Counted from the first letter of the stretch, positions 18,265 through 26,855 are shown. The stretch is 64,000 nt of DNA from Micromonospora sp. ATCC 39149 (GCF_000158815.1 NZ_GG657738.1:3262080-3326079); one strand, 5' to 3'. Numbers and translations are program-made. The notes: generated by a model not told the origin, from the sequence alone.

Positions 18265-18740
18265 CTAAGGGTGACAGTCCGCTCGGGAGGGCACAGCTGG
18301 TCGACTGGTACCTGCCGGACGATGCCGTGCTGATCGACCTGTCGTCGTTGCAGGACGTCGAGATCGATCCGGCGGCTTCGACGGCAATCGTGCGCCCGGC
18401 GGTCGAGGGCCAGGTCCTCAACGCGGCGCTTGCCGAACACGGCTTGATGTTCCCGACCGGTCACTGCCCCGACGTCGGAATCGGCGTGTTCCTGCTGAAC
18501 GGCGGATGGGGCTGGAACTCCCGGGCATGGGGCCGGCGTGTTTCAGCGTCCGCGCCGTCGACGTGGTTACCCCAGACGGACGGTTGGTCAGGGCGGACAA
18601 GACCACCGATCCGGAACTCTTCTGAGCCGCGCGCGACGGAGGCCCTGGCTTCTTCGGCGGGATCACCCGATTCCACCTCACCCTGCGGCCCGGCTGGTCG
18701 GTTCCGCGCACCACTAGCAGAACTCGAAACGCCCTAGCGG
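18265..18740 (+). pseudogene. FAD-linked oxidoreductase, central fragment
   Basis: The plus strand reads VRSGGHSWSTGT, then after a frameshift VLIDLSSLQDVEIDPAAST, GQVLNAALAEHGLMFPTGH and GIGVFLLNGGWGWNSRAWG, which are FAD_binding_4 motifs. A further shift gives VVTPDGRLVRADKTTDPELF, an in-frame stop, then PGFFGGITRFHLTLRPGW. The C-terminal BBE part is missing. The N-terminus of a similar protein is found on the other strand at 21338-21550. Confidence 0.8.
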
Positions 18741-18749
18741 GCGTTCGGA

Positions 18750-18786
18750 AAGCAGGGTCGCCCGCTGGTGGACGGCGACCCTGCTT
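18750..18786. terminator. Hairpin terminator after the DoxX gene
   Basis: A 13-bp perfect stem (18750-18762 with 18774-18786) and an 11-base loop lie four bases beyond the DoxX stop codon, read on the minus strand. Confidence 0.75.
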
Positions 18787-18790
18787 CCGT

Positions 18791-19168
18791 TCAGAACGCG
18801 TACGGCCCGAAGCGTCCCCACACCACGACGGCCGCGAGCACACCCAGGACGACGTTCATAGCGATCTTGGACCCCGCCGATTCTCGCGCGTGGGCCACGA
18901 TGGCACCGACCATGATCACGACGATGCCGACGGCCGCGACCGGGCTCAGCACCGGGGCGACTCCGGCGAGCGGCGGAACGACCAGGCCGACGGCGCCGAG
19001 CACCTCGACCAGGCCGAGGAGCTTGACTCCTGGGGCGGAGAAGGAGCGGACCCATTCGCCCAAGGGGGCGACGAGTTCCTCTTTCGGCTTGGCGATCTTC
19101 GTCAGGCCCGCGCCGAGGAAGACGGCGGCCAGCGCTCCCTGCACGACCCAGAGCACAATGTTCATCAA
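18791..19168 (-). CDS. DoxX-family membrane protein
   Basis: The 125-residue protein has four hydrophobic segments and the DoxX pattern: MNIVLWVVQGALAAVFLGAG, then KPKEELVAPLGEW, VKLLGLVEVLGAVGLVVPPL and IVVIMVGAIVAHARES. Members are found in oxidative-stress and quinone-linked systems, but the biochemical role here is unknown. The gene is downstream of the decayed MFS gene on the same strand and ends at a hairpin terminator; it may be the last survivor of an old TetR-controlled operon. ATG 19165 is an alternative start. Confidence 0.88.
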   Translation of the reverse strand: MMNIVLWVVQGALAAVFLGAGLTKIAKPKEELVAPLGEWVRSFSAPGVKLLGLVEVLGAVGLVVPPLAGVAPVLSPVAAVGIVVIMVGAIVAHARESAGSKIAMNVVLGVLAAVVVWGRFGPYAF

Positions 19169-19343
19169 TTGTCCAATCTGCGTTGAGGATGGAAAAAATC
19201 AAGCCGAGCCAGCCCTTCCGCTGATCACCGCGCCATGAGGAGTCTGGGGGCGGCATTGCCCGTCAGGGAAACCAAGGGGCGGTACGGAAGCGGTGGTTGG
19301 TACGGGATGCGTGATGGACTCGGTGCGGCGGTCGTCGTCGGCC

Positions 19344-20686
19344 TTACCCCGGAACGCCGTCGTTGACCTCGTAGCGGGTCGCGGGTGCCGCGCCCTTCCG
19401 TTGGCCGGCGGGCCTGGCACTGCGCAGGCCGAAGGCGGGGACTGCCGCTCCCAGCAGCACCATGGCCACCGGGACGACGAGCGCGGTGCGGTAGGCGTCC
19501 AGCACCGCCCGGTGAGCCATCGGAGCCGGCCACGGCGATCCCGTACACCGCGGTCACCGCGGAGATCCCGACCGCCGAGCCGAACTGGGTGAACGTGTAC
19601 AGCAGCCCGCCGGCCAGGCCCTGCTCCTGCTTGGCCACGCTGTCGGTCGCCGCGATGGTGAGCGGACCGTAGGCGAGGGCGACGGCGATACCCGACAGGA
19701 GCAGGCCCGGGAAAATCGCCGCGTAGGACCAGTCCATCCCCACCGGCAGGAAGAGGCCATAGGCCACGATCGCCAGCAGGAAGCCGCCGAAGATCACCCG
19801 GCTGTTGCCGTAGCGGTTCACCAGTCGCGGGGTGAGGATGGGCGCCAGCACGGCGTCGCAGCACATGACGATCAGCGCGATCGCGGCGGAAGATCCCCAG
19901 CCGGACGAGCGGCGCTGTGGCGCGTCGTTCGATCAGGATGAACGCCGCCACCAGCGCCAGCCCGGCGGCGAGCGCGCCGAGGGTCAGCCCGCGCCCTGCG
20001 CCGCGGTGGTCGAGCCGGACAATGCCGTAGGCCAGCAGCAGCATCGCGGCGGCGGCGCTGGCCGCAGCCGGCAGGTCGTAGCCGTGCGGTGCGGGCTCGG
20101 GGCGGGCCTCGGCCGGCAGCAGCCTGAGCGCTGCGAGCAGGATGGCACCGGCCACGAACACCGGGGCGAAGAAGACCCAGCGCCAGCCGAGTTCGGTCAG
20201 CAGCCCGCCGATGACGAGGCCCAGTGAGAAGCCGCCGGCGCCGACACCGGCGAAGATGAGCAGGGCCTTGTTGCGCTGCGGCCCCTCCGGATACGAGGTC
20301 GTGATGATCGACATGGCGGCGGGGGTCATGAAGGCCGCCGCCACGCCGGTGACGAACCGGGCCACGACCAGCATCCAGCTGTCGGTCGCGAAGCCCCCCA
20401 GCATGGAGAAGACAAGGAAGACGCCCAGCCAGGTGAGGAACATCCGCCGCCTGCCCAGCAGATCGGCAGCCCGGCCGCCGAGCAGGGTGAAACCGGCGTA
20501 GCCGAGCACGTAGCCACTCATGACCCACGCCGTGGTGCCGGTGGTCAGGCCGAGGTCGGCGCGGATGGCGGGGACGGCAACGGCCAGCATCGCGATATCG
20601 ATGCCCTCGAGGAAGATCGTGCCGCACAGGACGAGCAGCAGGGCCCAGGCTCGTCCGCTTGTGCGGGCCGCAGGGATCGTGGACAC
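19344..20686 (-). pseudogene. MFS drug/solute exporter with frameshifts
   Basis: From GTG 20686 the frame gives VSTIPAARTSGRAWALLLVL and GTIFLEGIDIAMLAVAVPAI, then MSGYVLGYAGFTLLGGRAAD and LLGRRRMFLTWLGVF (the loop motif between TM2 and TM3), through about eight membrane segments. Near 19885 the sense moves to another frame (MCCDAVLAPILTPRLVNRYG, up to FGSAVGISAVTAVYGIAVAG), and near 19520 to a third that ends at TAA 19344. Two indels make a full-length product unlikely unless they are sequence errors. The layout resembles DHA2-type exporters. Confidence 0.8.
19546..19628 (+). repeat. 83-bp direct repeat (copy B, inside the MFS pseudogene)
   Basis: This is the partner of 18181-18263 and lies within the second part of the MFS gene. 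The copies are 1.28 kb apart in the same orientation and bracket the DoxX gene. Confidence 0.85.
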
Positions 20687-20836
20687 GGATGCGCCCCTCA
20701 CCCGTTGAGCCGCTTGGTCACTTCCGGGTCTTCCGCGACCGGCGCTGTCCGTCGCGGAAGCTGCACGGACCCTGCCACGTCGCCAGTGCCCGCACGTCGA
20801 ATCATCCATCCCGGAGCCTCCACAGGCTTCTCGCTG

Positions 20837-21336
20837 TCAGTGGGAATGCCCGGCGATCGCGCGGAGGAAGGCCACGTTCTCGGTGACGCGGACTCCAATT
20901 CGGACATTCCGTACCTGCGGTTGGCGGACAGTTTCACAATGGTGGTGCGGCTGGCCGGGTCGACGAAGACGAACTGGTTGTAGACGCCTATCGCGGTGAA
21001 GTCGCCGCGGAATCCCGCGGGAAGCCACCACTGGTAGCCGTAGCCCAGGTCGGTGGTGTGCCCGCCGACCCAGGGCCGGCCCGCCTTCAGGTGCGGAGCC
21101 GCGACGGCCACGGAGTCGCGCACCCACTGCGCCGGGATGATCTGCTTGCCCTGCCAGAGCCCGCCGTTGCGGTAGAGCTCACCGAGTCTGGCGAATCCCG
21201 TGCGGTCATGTTCAGGCCGGCGGAGGCCATCTCCGTGCCGGCGGAGTCCACGGCCCAGTAGCCGGGGGATTCCATGCCGAGGGGCTCACACAGTTTTTCC
21301 TGCGTGTACTCGCTGAGGGGACGGCCGGTCGCCCGG
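20837..21336 (-). pseudogene. Serine hydrolase (beta-lactamase class C-like), C-terminal fragment
   Basis: In sequence: LTRATGRPLSEYTQEKLCEP, then GMESPGYWAVDSAGTEMASA and GLNMTAR; a frameshift near 21205; then LWQGKQIIPAQWVRDSVAVA, GYGYQWWLPAGFRGDFTAIG and FVFVDPASRTTIVKLSANRR; another shift; and NVAFLRAIAGHSH. This is the C-terminal half of the esterase/beta-lactamase family. The SxxK motif half is missing, replaced by the N-terminus of an FAD oxidoreductase at about 21340. Confidence 0.75.
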
Positions 21337-21337
21337 G

Positions 21338-21550
21338 TCAGCAGTGCTCCCAGTGGCCGCCGGAAAGGACGGCGACCTTCCCGCCGTACGCCGCTGCACC
21401 GCGGACCGCGGCGATGACCTCGTCTTCGGTCCGTGGCGAGACGACGAGGTCGGGTGCGGGGTCGAACCGCAGCTTGTTGAACACCAGCCCGTGCAGGCGC
21501 TCAGCGAAACCCGCTTCCCCGCGTGACAGCTGCGGAACTCCCGCACTCAT
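21338..21550 (-). pseudogene. FAD-linked oxidoreductase, N-terminal fragment
   Basis: From ATG 21550 the frame reads MSAGVPQLSRGEAGFAERLH, then FNKLRFDPAPDLVVSPRTED and YGGKVAVLSGGHW, the start of an FAD_binding_4 protein. It stops just after the SGGHW segment where it joins the serine hydrolase remnant. It begins 10 bases after the NTF2-like gene, so these formed an operon. The missing middle part resembles 18265-18740 on the other strand. Confidence 0.75.
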
Positions 21551-21560
21551 GGTCGTGCCC

Positions 21561-22049
21561 TCACCCGCCGACGAGCTGGCGCGACTCGTGCCAATGGATG
21601 AATCGCCAACCACCGTCAGTCCGACGCAGAGCGGCCGAGAGCCGTGAGTCGCCGGCGAGCGACTCGCCGGAGTCCTTGAACTCGAACGTGGTGTGGCCCC
21701 GCCAGTAGACGAGCGCGACATCGCCGAGCACAGCGACGTCGCTGCTGATCTCACGCCCTTCGATCCGGCCGACGACTCCCGGAATGCGACGCCAGTAGTC
21801 GACGATCGCGTCCCACGTCATGAACGCGACTTCGTACTCCTCCGGCTGGTAGACCAGGTGCTCGTAGCCGTCGTCCCACAGATCTTTCATCGCCTCGAGA
21901 TCCATCGCCTGCATCGCCTGGGCGAAGGCCGTGCACGCGGCGTGGACTGCCGTCTCGTCGTCAGTCATCAGTGTCCTTGTCGTGTCAGTCATCGGTGTCC
22001 TTGTCGTGATGGAAGGTCCGGCTATTGGTACCCGTGCCGGATCAGTCAT
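21561..22049 (-). CDS. NTF2/SnoaL-like protein with repeated start region
   Basis: The core (MTDDETAVHAACTAFAQAMQ, then LWDDGYEHLVYQPEEYEVAF, VVGRIEGREISSDVAVLGDV and the terminal GGWRFIHWHESRQL) is a SnoaL_3-type cone fold used by small enzymes and ligand-binding proteins. Three ATGs (22049, 21992, 21968) each have an AAGGAC-like site upstream because a 24-bp unit is duplicated. The innermost start, at 21968, gives the usual family length of about 135 residues. The gene is divergent from the TetR gene at 22185 across a palindrome and heads the decayed operon running to 18791. Confidence 0.82.
   Translation of the reverse strand: MTDPARVPIAGPSITTRTPMTDTTRTLMTDDETAVHAACTAFAQAMQAMDLEAMKDLWDDGYEHLVYQPEEYEVAFMTWDAIVDYWRRIPGVVGRIEGREISSDVAVLGDVALVYWRGHTTFEFKDSGESLAGDSRLSAALRRTDGGWRFIHWHESRQLVGG
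21961..22008. repeat. 24-bp tandem repeat carrying ribosome site and start codon
   Basis: Units 21961-21984 and 21985-22008 differ at one base. On the minus strand each unit contains an AAGGAC sequence and an ATG, and adds eight codons in frame. A shorter third match lies at 22041-22060. Confidence 0.85.
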
Positions 22050-22114
22050 CGTCGTCCTTCAGAGGGTCCCGACCGATGCGGAGGCTTCCGGCTTCGGTGC
22101 ATGAAAAAGTAGCA

Positions 22115-22145
22115 GTACCACTCGGTTAGGGCAACCGTTTGGTAC
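22115..22145. promoter_or_regulatory. 31-bp palindrome, likely TetR operator
   Basis: GTACCA-nn-CGGTT and AACCG-nn-TGGTAC are exact inverted copies around a 5-base centre, in the divergent region between the NTF2-like gene and the TetR gene. Symmetry and position are typical of a TetR-family operator. Confidence 0.75.
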
Positions 22146-22184
22146 GCTTAATCGACCAGGCAGGCGGAGTGAGGACGACAGCTG

Positions 22185-22796
22185 ATGAGTTCCGAGCGCG
22201 TCGACGGGCGGACCCTCCGGTTTCAGCACAGGCGGCCGGAGCTGCTGGCCGCGGCGACCGAGTACGTCCTCGATCACGGCACCGCCGGCCTGTCGCTGCG
22301 TCCGGTGGCCCAGGCGCTGGGGGTGACCCATGCGACGCTGCTGCGCCACTTCTCGTCGAAGGACGAGCTGATCAAGTGCGTACTGGAGAAGATCCGCACC
22401 GATCTCTTCGCTCAGGTGACCGCCGACAGGGAGCTCCAGGAAGCCGGGTCGACGGCACAACTGCTGAGGATCACTTGGCGACGGCTGTGCGAGCCGAAGG
22501 AGCAGCGGCAGTTCCTGCTCCTGTTCGAAATGGTCGCCGGCAAGGTGTGGCGGTCCCGCGACGGCGGGGAGCTGGCGCGGTCGATGGAGGACGCCTTCGT
22601 CGATTTCATCTCCGGGTGGCTCAGGCAGGACGGGTGGGCGCCCGAGGACGCCTCAGCCCTGGCCACCCTCCTCCTGGCTCAGATACGGGGGCTTCAGCTC
22701 GACCTTCTCATCTCGGGAGACCGCGCGCGTGTCGATCGCGCGTTCGAATTCGCCCTCGCTCTCCTCGAGCCTCGGACGGGGTCGAGCGTGTCCTGA
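22185..22796 (+). CDS. TetR-family regulator
   Basis: The 203-residue protein has the helix-turn-helix RPELLAAATEYVLDHGTAGL, then SLRPVAQALGVTHATLLRHF at residues ~16-58. A helical C-terminal domain follows (LLFEMVAGKVWRSRD, LATLLLAQIRGLQLDLLISG) that fits TetR_C-type ligand pockets. It is divergent from the NTF2-like gene, and the 31-bp palindrome between them is its probable operator. The regulated operon (NTF2, FAD enzyme, hydrolase, MFS, DoxX) has largely decayed, so the regulator may now be without function. Confidence 0.92.
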   Translation: MSSERVDGRTLRFQHRRPELLAAATEYVLDHGTAGLSLRPVAQALGVTHATLLRHFSSKDELIKCVLEKIRTDLFAQVTADRELQEAGSTAQLLRITWRRLCEPKEQRQFLLLFEMVAGKVWRSRDGGELARSMEDAFVDFISGWLRQDGWAPEDASALATLLLAQIRGLQLDLLISGDRARVDRAFEFALALLEPRTGSSVS

Positions 22797-22937
22797 CAGT
22801 GGCTGGACCACTGCCGACGCGGATGCGGTCGGCGCGCTTGAAGCGGGTGGGCCGTCGAACATGGCCAACGATCCACTCAGCGCAGAGCAGTCCCCCGGTC
22901 CCCGCTGGTCTGGGTCTGTAGAGGCTGGTTCGTTAGG

Positions 22938-23345
22938 TTAGGTCCGTTTCGGGGTGAGGGTGAACACTCCGGGTTGGTGCTCGGTCAGGATGTGATGCTT
23001 GACCATGCGTTTGAGCTTCGCGCGGGCGCTCTCGACATGTTTCGGGATGGGTTCCACACCGAGTGCAAGGCAGATGTCCTTGGCCCGCATGCCGGTAGGC
23101 GCGGTGTGCAGGACCGTCAGGATCTGCTGGTAGGGGGCGCTGGCTATCGTCGGGTCTTCAGCGGTGAACTCGGCGGCGGTGAGGGTGCGCAGCGTGGTGC
23201 GGACGACCTTCAGGTCGGTCAGTTCGCCCTCGATGCGGATGAGGTCGGCGGTGAGGGCGGTGATCTGCTCGCGTAGCCGGTCGGCGGCCTGACCGACGGT
23301 GGTCTCGCGTGCGGTGATCAGGTCGAGGATCACGGTGAGGTTCAC
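22938..23345 (-). CDS. Coiled-coil/winged-helix hypothetical protein
   Basis: The likely product starts VNLTVILDLITARETTVGQA at GTG 23345 (about 135 residues). A predicted coiled coil follows (ADRLREQITALTADLIRIEG, ELTDLKVVRTTL), then APYQQILTVLHTAPTGMRAK and ARAKLKRMVKHHILTEHQPG, which fit a winged-helix domain. I recall close relatives in other Micromonosporaceae accessory regions, often beside IS elements; their function is unknown. The upstream extension to 23549 looks non-coding. Confidence 0.65.
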   Translation of the reverse strand: MNLTVILDLITARETTVGQAADRLREQITALTADLIRIEGELTDLKVVRTTLRTLTAAEFTAEDPTIASAPYQQILTVLHTAPTGMRAKDICLALGVEPIPKHVESARAKLKRMVKHHILTEHQPGVFTLTPKRT

Positions 23346-23419
23346 CGGTATCGCCAGGACGGTGTGCTGGTGCCGGTCAGCCGACGCACGATGATGACCA
23401 TCGACGCCCACAACTGCCC

Positions 23420-24178
23420 GACGCCGTGGACACCGGTACGCCACCGTGCTCATCGACATGCACACCCGCCGGCCGATCGACGTCCTACCCGACCGCACCG
23501 CCGACGCCCTCGCCGGATGGCTGCGGGAACACCCCGGAGTGCAGATCATCTGCCGGGACCGTGGTGGCAGCTACGCCGAAGGCGACCGGCAAGGGGCACC
23601 GGCCGCGATCCAGGTCGCCGACCGGTGGCACCTGCTGAACAACCTCAGCGACGCCGTCGAGAAGGTCATCCGTGGGCACCGCCGGTGCCTGAGAGAGCCC
23701 GCCGACCGGTACCTGCGCTTGCTGTTCCGGTCGCGGCCGAGCCGGTGAGGACGGGACGCCGTGCGGCGAACACCCGCGCACGCCATGCGGCCGTGCACGC
23801 CCTGCGGGCCGAAGGGCTGTCGATCAGCGCGACCGCCCGCCGGCTCGGCATGAACGTCAGAACTGCCCGCAAGTACGCCCACGCCGCCACCGCCGAGGCG
23901 TTGATCGGCCCGAACGCCAGCAGCCGACCCAGCGTCCTCGCCCCGTTCCACCCCTACCTGCGCCAACGCCTCACCGACGGCGTCCACCAGACAGCCGAGC
24001 TGTATACCGAGATCCCTGGCCCGCGGCTACCAGGGCAGCCTGCGGATTCTGCAGGACTGGCTCACCATCGCCCGCATCCGGCCCACGCGGGTGGTCCTCC
24101 AGGTGCCCTCCGCCCGGCGAATCACCGCGTGGATCATGAGACCCGGCCACAAGCTCACCGACGACTGTCGTCGGCGCG
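23420..24178 (+). pseudogene. ISL3-family transposase, 5' segment of an interrupted gene
   Basis: The sense begins at [20 protein letters not shown] and continues with [20 protein letters not shown] and [20 protein letters not shown], all ISL3 transposase motifs. Frameshifts near 23740 and 24020 follow; then ALRAEGLSISATARRLGMNV and RGYQGSLRILQDWLTIARIR and LTDDCRRR up to the IS21 insertion. The N-terminal zinc-finger region is missing. The rest of the gene is at 26311-26663. Confidence 0.85.
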
Positions 24179-24238
24179 TGAAATCGGACCCTGCTGCGAC
24201 GTCTGAAATCGGACCCCTTTGCCTGGGTATGACCTTAC

Positions 24239-25027
24239 TCAGTCGTTGGTCTTGGTAGCCGCAGGAACGCGGCCGAGGTCGCGGTCTTTGAGTCGGTAGC
24301 TGTCGCCCTTCATCGAGATGACTTCGGCGTGGTGGACGAGGCGGTCGATCATGGCTGCGGCGACGACGTCGTCGCCGAACACTTCGCCCCACCGGCCGAA
24401 GGGCTTGTTGGACGTGACTATCAGCGAGGCTCGTTCGTAGCGGTTGGACACGAGTTGGAAGAACAGGTTCGCGGCTTCGGCTTCGAAGGGGATGTAGCCG
24501 ACCTCGTCGACGATCAGCAGCGGGATCCGGCCGAGCTTGACCAGCTCGTCCTGGAGACGGCCGGCGTGGTGGGCATCGGCGAGGCGGGACACCCACTGGG
24601 CGGCGGTGGCGAACGCGACCCGGTGTCCGGCCTGGCAGGCCCGGATCCCCAGGCCGATGGACAGGTGGGTCTTGCCCGTGCCAGGCGGGCCGAGGAACAC
24701 CACGTTCTCCTTCGACGCCACGAAGTCGAGGGTGCCGAGGTGGGCGATCGTCTCCCGCTTCAACGACCGTTGGTGGTCGAAGTCGAACTCCTCCAGGCTC
24801 TTGCGGGCCGGGAACCTCGCCGCCCGGATGCGGCCCTCACCGCCATGAGCCTCACGGGCAGCGACCTCGCGTTGCAGGCAGGCGGCGAGGAACTCCTCAT
24901 GCGTCCACGACTCCGCCCGGGCCCGCTCCGCCAGCCTCTCGACCGACGCCGCGAGGGACGGCGCCTTCAGGGCACGGGTGAGGAACGCGATCTCCGAGAC
25001 GACGTTGCGGCTGGTCTTGGCGGCCAT
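24239..25027 (-). CDS. istB: IS21 helper ATPase IstB
   Basis: The AAA+ protein of about 262 residues has an N-terminal helical part (IAFLTRALKAPSLAASVERL), then Walker A (FLGPPGTGKTHLSIGLG), Walker B (IPLLIVDEVGYIPFEAEAAN) and sensor SLIVTSNKPFGRWGEVFGDD, ending with AMIDRLVHHAEVISMKGDSY. This is the DnaA-like ATPase that works with IstA in IS21 transposition. Its ATG (25027) overlaps the istA stop, and GTG 25030 would give a 4-base overlap; the two are translationally coupled. Confidence 0.95.
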   Translation of the reverse strand: MAAKTSRNVVSEIAFLTRALKAPSLAASVERLAERARAESWTHEEFLAACLQREVAAREAHGGEGRIRAARFPARKSLEEFDFDHQRSLKRETIAHLGTLDFVASKENVVFLGPPGTGKTHLSIGLGIRACQAGHRVAFATAAQWVSRLADAHHAGRLQDELVKLGRIPLLIVDEVGYIPFEAEAANLFFQLVSNRYERASLIVTSNKPFGRWGEVFGDDVVAAAMIDRLVHHAEVISMKGDSYRLKDRDLGRVPAATKTND

Positions 25028-26244
25028 CACGCAGCCACCTCATCCAGGCCGAACAGGCGGTCGTAGTCACTCAACGGCCGCCGTTCGACCTGGCCGTCGA
25101 CGGCGGCCGCCGGCTTGTGTTGCGCGGCGATACGCAAATCCGCGGCGGCCCGGCGGTGGACGGGATCGGTGATGCTCTGATGCTTGGCCCAGCAACGATC
25201 GTGCCGGGCCACCGCCCGACCATCACAGAACACCTCCACCCGATCGACATCGGCGGTGACCTCGACGCGGCGGCCGACCACCGACGGGTGCACCGAATAG
25301 TCGTTGCCGTCCAAGCGCACGTAATGATCACGAGGAAGGCGGGTGGTCTGCCGCCAGCCGACCACCGGCGCGACCGGTGGCAACGGCAACATCACCTGCC
25401 GGTCGGCGTCCCACCGCTGCACCGGCCGGCAGCCCAGCGTCCGGTGCTGGCGGTTGTTCGCCCGCACCAACCACTCAGTGAGTTGGGCGTTGAAGTCGGC
25501 CGGCGAGGAGAAGCGGCGTCCGGGCAGAAACGAGGTCTCCAGATAGCCGTTGGCCCGCTCCACCAGGCCCTTGGACTCCGGGTCCGCCGGCCGGCACTGG
25601 ATCACCTTGATGCCGAGGGTGCCGCGGAAGGCGTTCATCGCCTCCGTCAGCTGCGGCCTGCCGGCCCGCCACTGACCGATGGCGGACTCGTTGTCCCACA
25701 CCAACGCCTTGGGCACCCGTCCCCAGCCGGAGATCAACGTCCAGTGTCCGACCAGCAGGTCCGGTGACTGCCGCGACGGGATCATCACCGCCGACAGCCA
25801 CCGCGAATAGCCGGACACCATCACCAACACCGGCGGCCGACCCACCTGCCCGAACCCCAACGGCACATCCGCCGGCGGGAACCACAGATCACACTGCGCC
25901 AACTCGCCCGGCAGATACTCCGTGCGCTGCGCCGGGTCCGGCGCCATGAACAACGGCCGCAACAGGCGCACCCGCTCCTTGAGCACGGTCAACGACCGCG
26001 TCCAACCGATCCTCTCCGCGATCACCGTGGCCGGCATCGACGGCCACTCCCGCAGCAACGCCCGGATCTGCGGCTCCACCGCGTCCACGATCGAACCCTT
26101 CGCCGGCCGCTGGTACTTCGGCGGCCCCTGCGCGGCCAACGCCCGCCGCACCGTGTTACGACCCACCCCAAGCGTGCGGGCGATCACCTTGATCGGCATC
26201 CCCTCAGCCCGATGAAGACGACGGATCTCCGCCCAGTTCTCCAT
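25027..26244 (-). CDS. istA: IS21 transposase IstA
   Basis: The transposase starts MENWAEIRRLHRAEGMPIKV (ATG 26244, about 405 residues) with a helix-turn-helix (IKVIARTLGVGRNTVRRAL), then the rve catalytic core: GELAQCDLWFPPADVPLGFG (first Asp region), LVWDNESAIGQWRAGRPQLT (second Asp) and RPADPESKGLVERANGYLET (Glu). A beta-barrel C-terminus follows (YVRLDGNDYSVHPSVVGRRV). The frame extends 14 codons upstream into the element end, but the family start is at MENWAEI. Confidence 0.95.
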   Translation of the reverse strand: MENWAEIRRLHRAEGMPIKVIARTLGVGRNTVRRALAAQGPPKYQRPAKGSIVDAVEPQIRALLREWPSMPATVIAERIGWTRSLTVLKERVRLLRPLFMAPDPAQRTEYLPGELAQCDLWFPPADVPLGFGQVGRPPVLVMVSGYSRWLSAVMIPSRQSPDLLVGHWTLISGWGRVPKALVWDNESAIGQWRAGRPQLTEAMNAFRGTLGIKVIQCRPADPESKGLVERANGYLETSFLPGRRFSSPADFNAQLTEWLVRANNRQHRTLGCRPVQRWDADRQVMLPLPPVAPVVGWRQTTRLPRDHYVRLDGNDYSVHPSVVGRRVEVTADVDRVEVFCDGRAVARHDRCWAKHQSITDPVHRRAAADLRIAAQHKPAAAVDGQVERRPLSDYDRLFGLDEVAA

Positions 26245-26310
26245 GCTCAACACCCCTCCGATCCTCGAAGAGGGGTCCAGATTCACCCGCCGACCCGGGG
26301 TCCGATTTCA

Positions 26311-26663
26311 CGCGTCGCCGACAACGACAACCGCACCAACCTCATCGACGCCCCAGCCGCTGCCCCGACCTGGACACCGTCTGCAACCTCGCCCGCGGAT
26401 TCACCGCACTGGTCCGCCACCAGGGCACCGGACGACACCTCGACGCCTGGATCGAACAGGCCCGGCACGCCGGATACCCCGAACTCCGCGGCTTCGCCGC
26501 TTGCCTGGTCGGCGATCGTGACGCCGTCGTCGCCGGTCTCACCCAGCCCTGGAGCTCAGGCCCGGTCGAAGGCCACGTCAACCGCATCAAGACGATCAAA
26601 CGACAGATGTACGGCCGGGCGAACCTCGACCTCCTCCGCAAACGCGTCCTCGCCCTGCCGTGA
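26311..26663 (+). pseudogene. ISL3-family transposase, 3' segment
   Basis: Directly after the IS21 right end the ISL3 frame continues (VADNDNRTNLIDA), shifts near 26350, then reads LARGFTALVRHQGTGRHLDA, WIEQARHAGYPELRGFAACL, SSGPVEGHVNRIKTIKRQMY and ends at TGA 26661-26663. EGHVNRIK holds the catalytic Glu region. It belongs with 23420-24178. Confidence 0.85.
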
Positions 26664-26701
26664 GCTACCCCCAAGATCACTCACAGAATGTGTGCCAGAG
26701 C

Positions 26702-26723
26702 CCGATTTCACGCGTCGCCGACA
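26702..26723 (+). repeat. Second copy of the IS21 end/target junction
   Basis: Twenty-two bases starting CCGATTTCACGCGTCGCC are identical to 26302-26323, which spans the IS21 right end, the target duplication and ISL3 flank. The copies are exactly 400 bp apart in the same orientation. Confidence 0.85.
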
Positions 26724-26855
26724 CATGCCGCCCACCGCACACAACGGCTGACACCAGCGAGCGGGGCCACCGGCTGGTTCTCCGACACTCCCCCTCCCTC
26801 CCCGTGCGGCAACCCCCTAGCGACTACCAGAGGAGACAGTCAACGACCTGCTGCT

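Larger units (their letters stand above)
24179..26310 (-). mobile_element. Complete IS21-family element inserted in an ISL3 transposase gene
   Basis: The ends are TGAAATCGGACCC (24179-24191) and GGGTCCGATTTCA (26298-26310), exact inverted copies, with a second internal copy of the left-end motif at 24203-24216, as usual for IS21 multiple end repeats. The element carries istA and istB. CGCG flanks both sides (24175-24178 and 26311-26314), a 4-bp target duplication. Removing element plus one CGCG restores the ISL3 reading frame (LTDDCRRRVADNDNRTNL). Both genes are open, so the element may be active. Confidence 0.92.
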
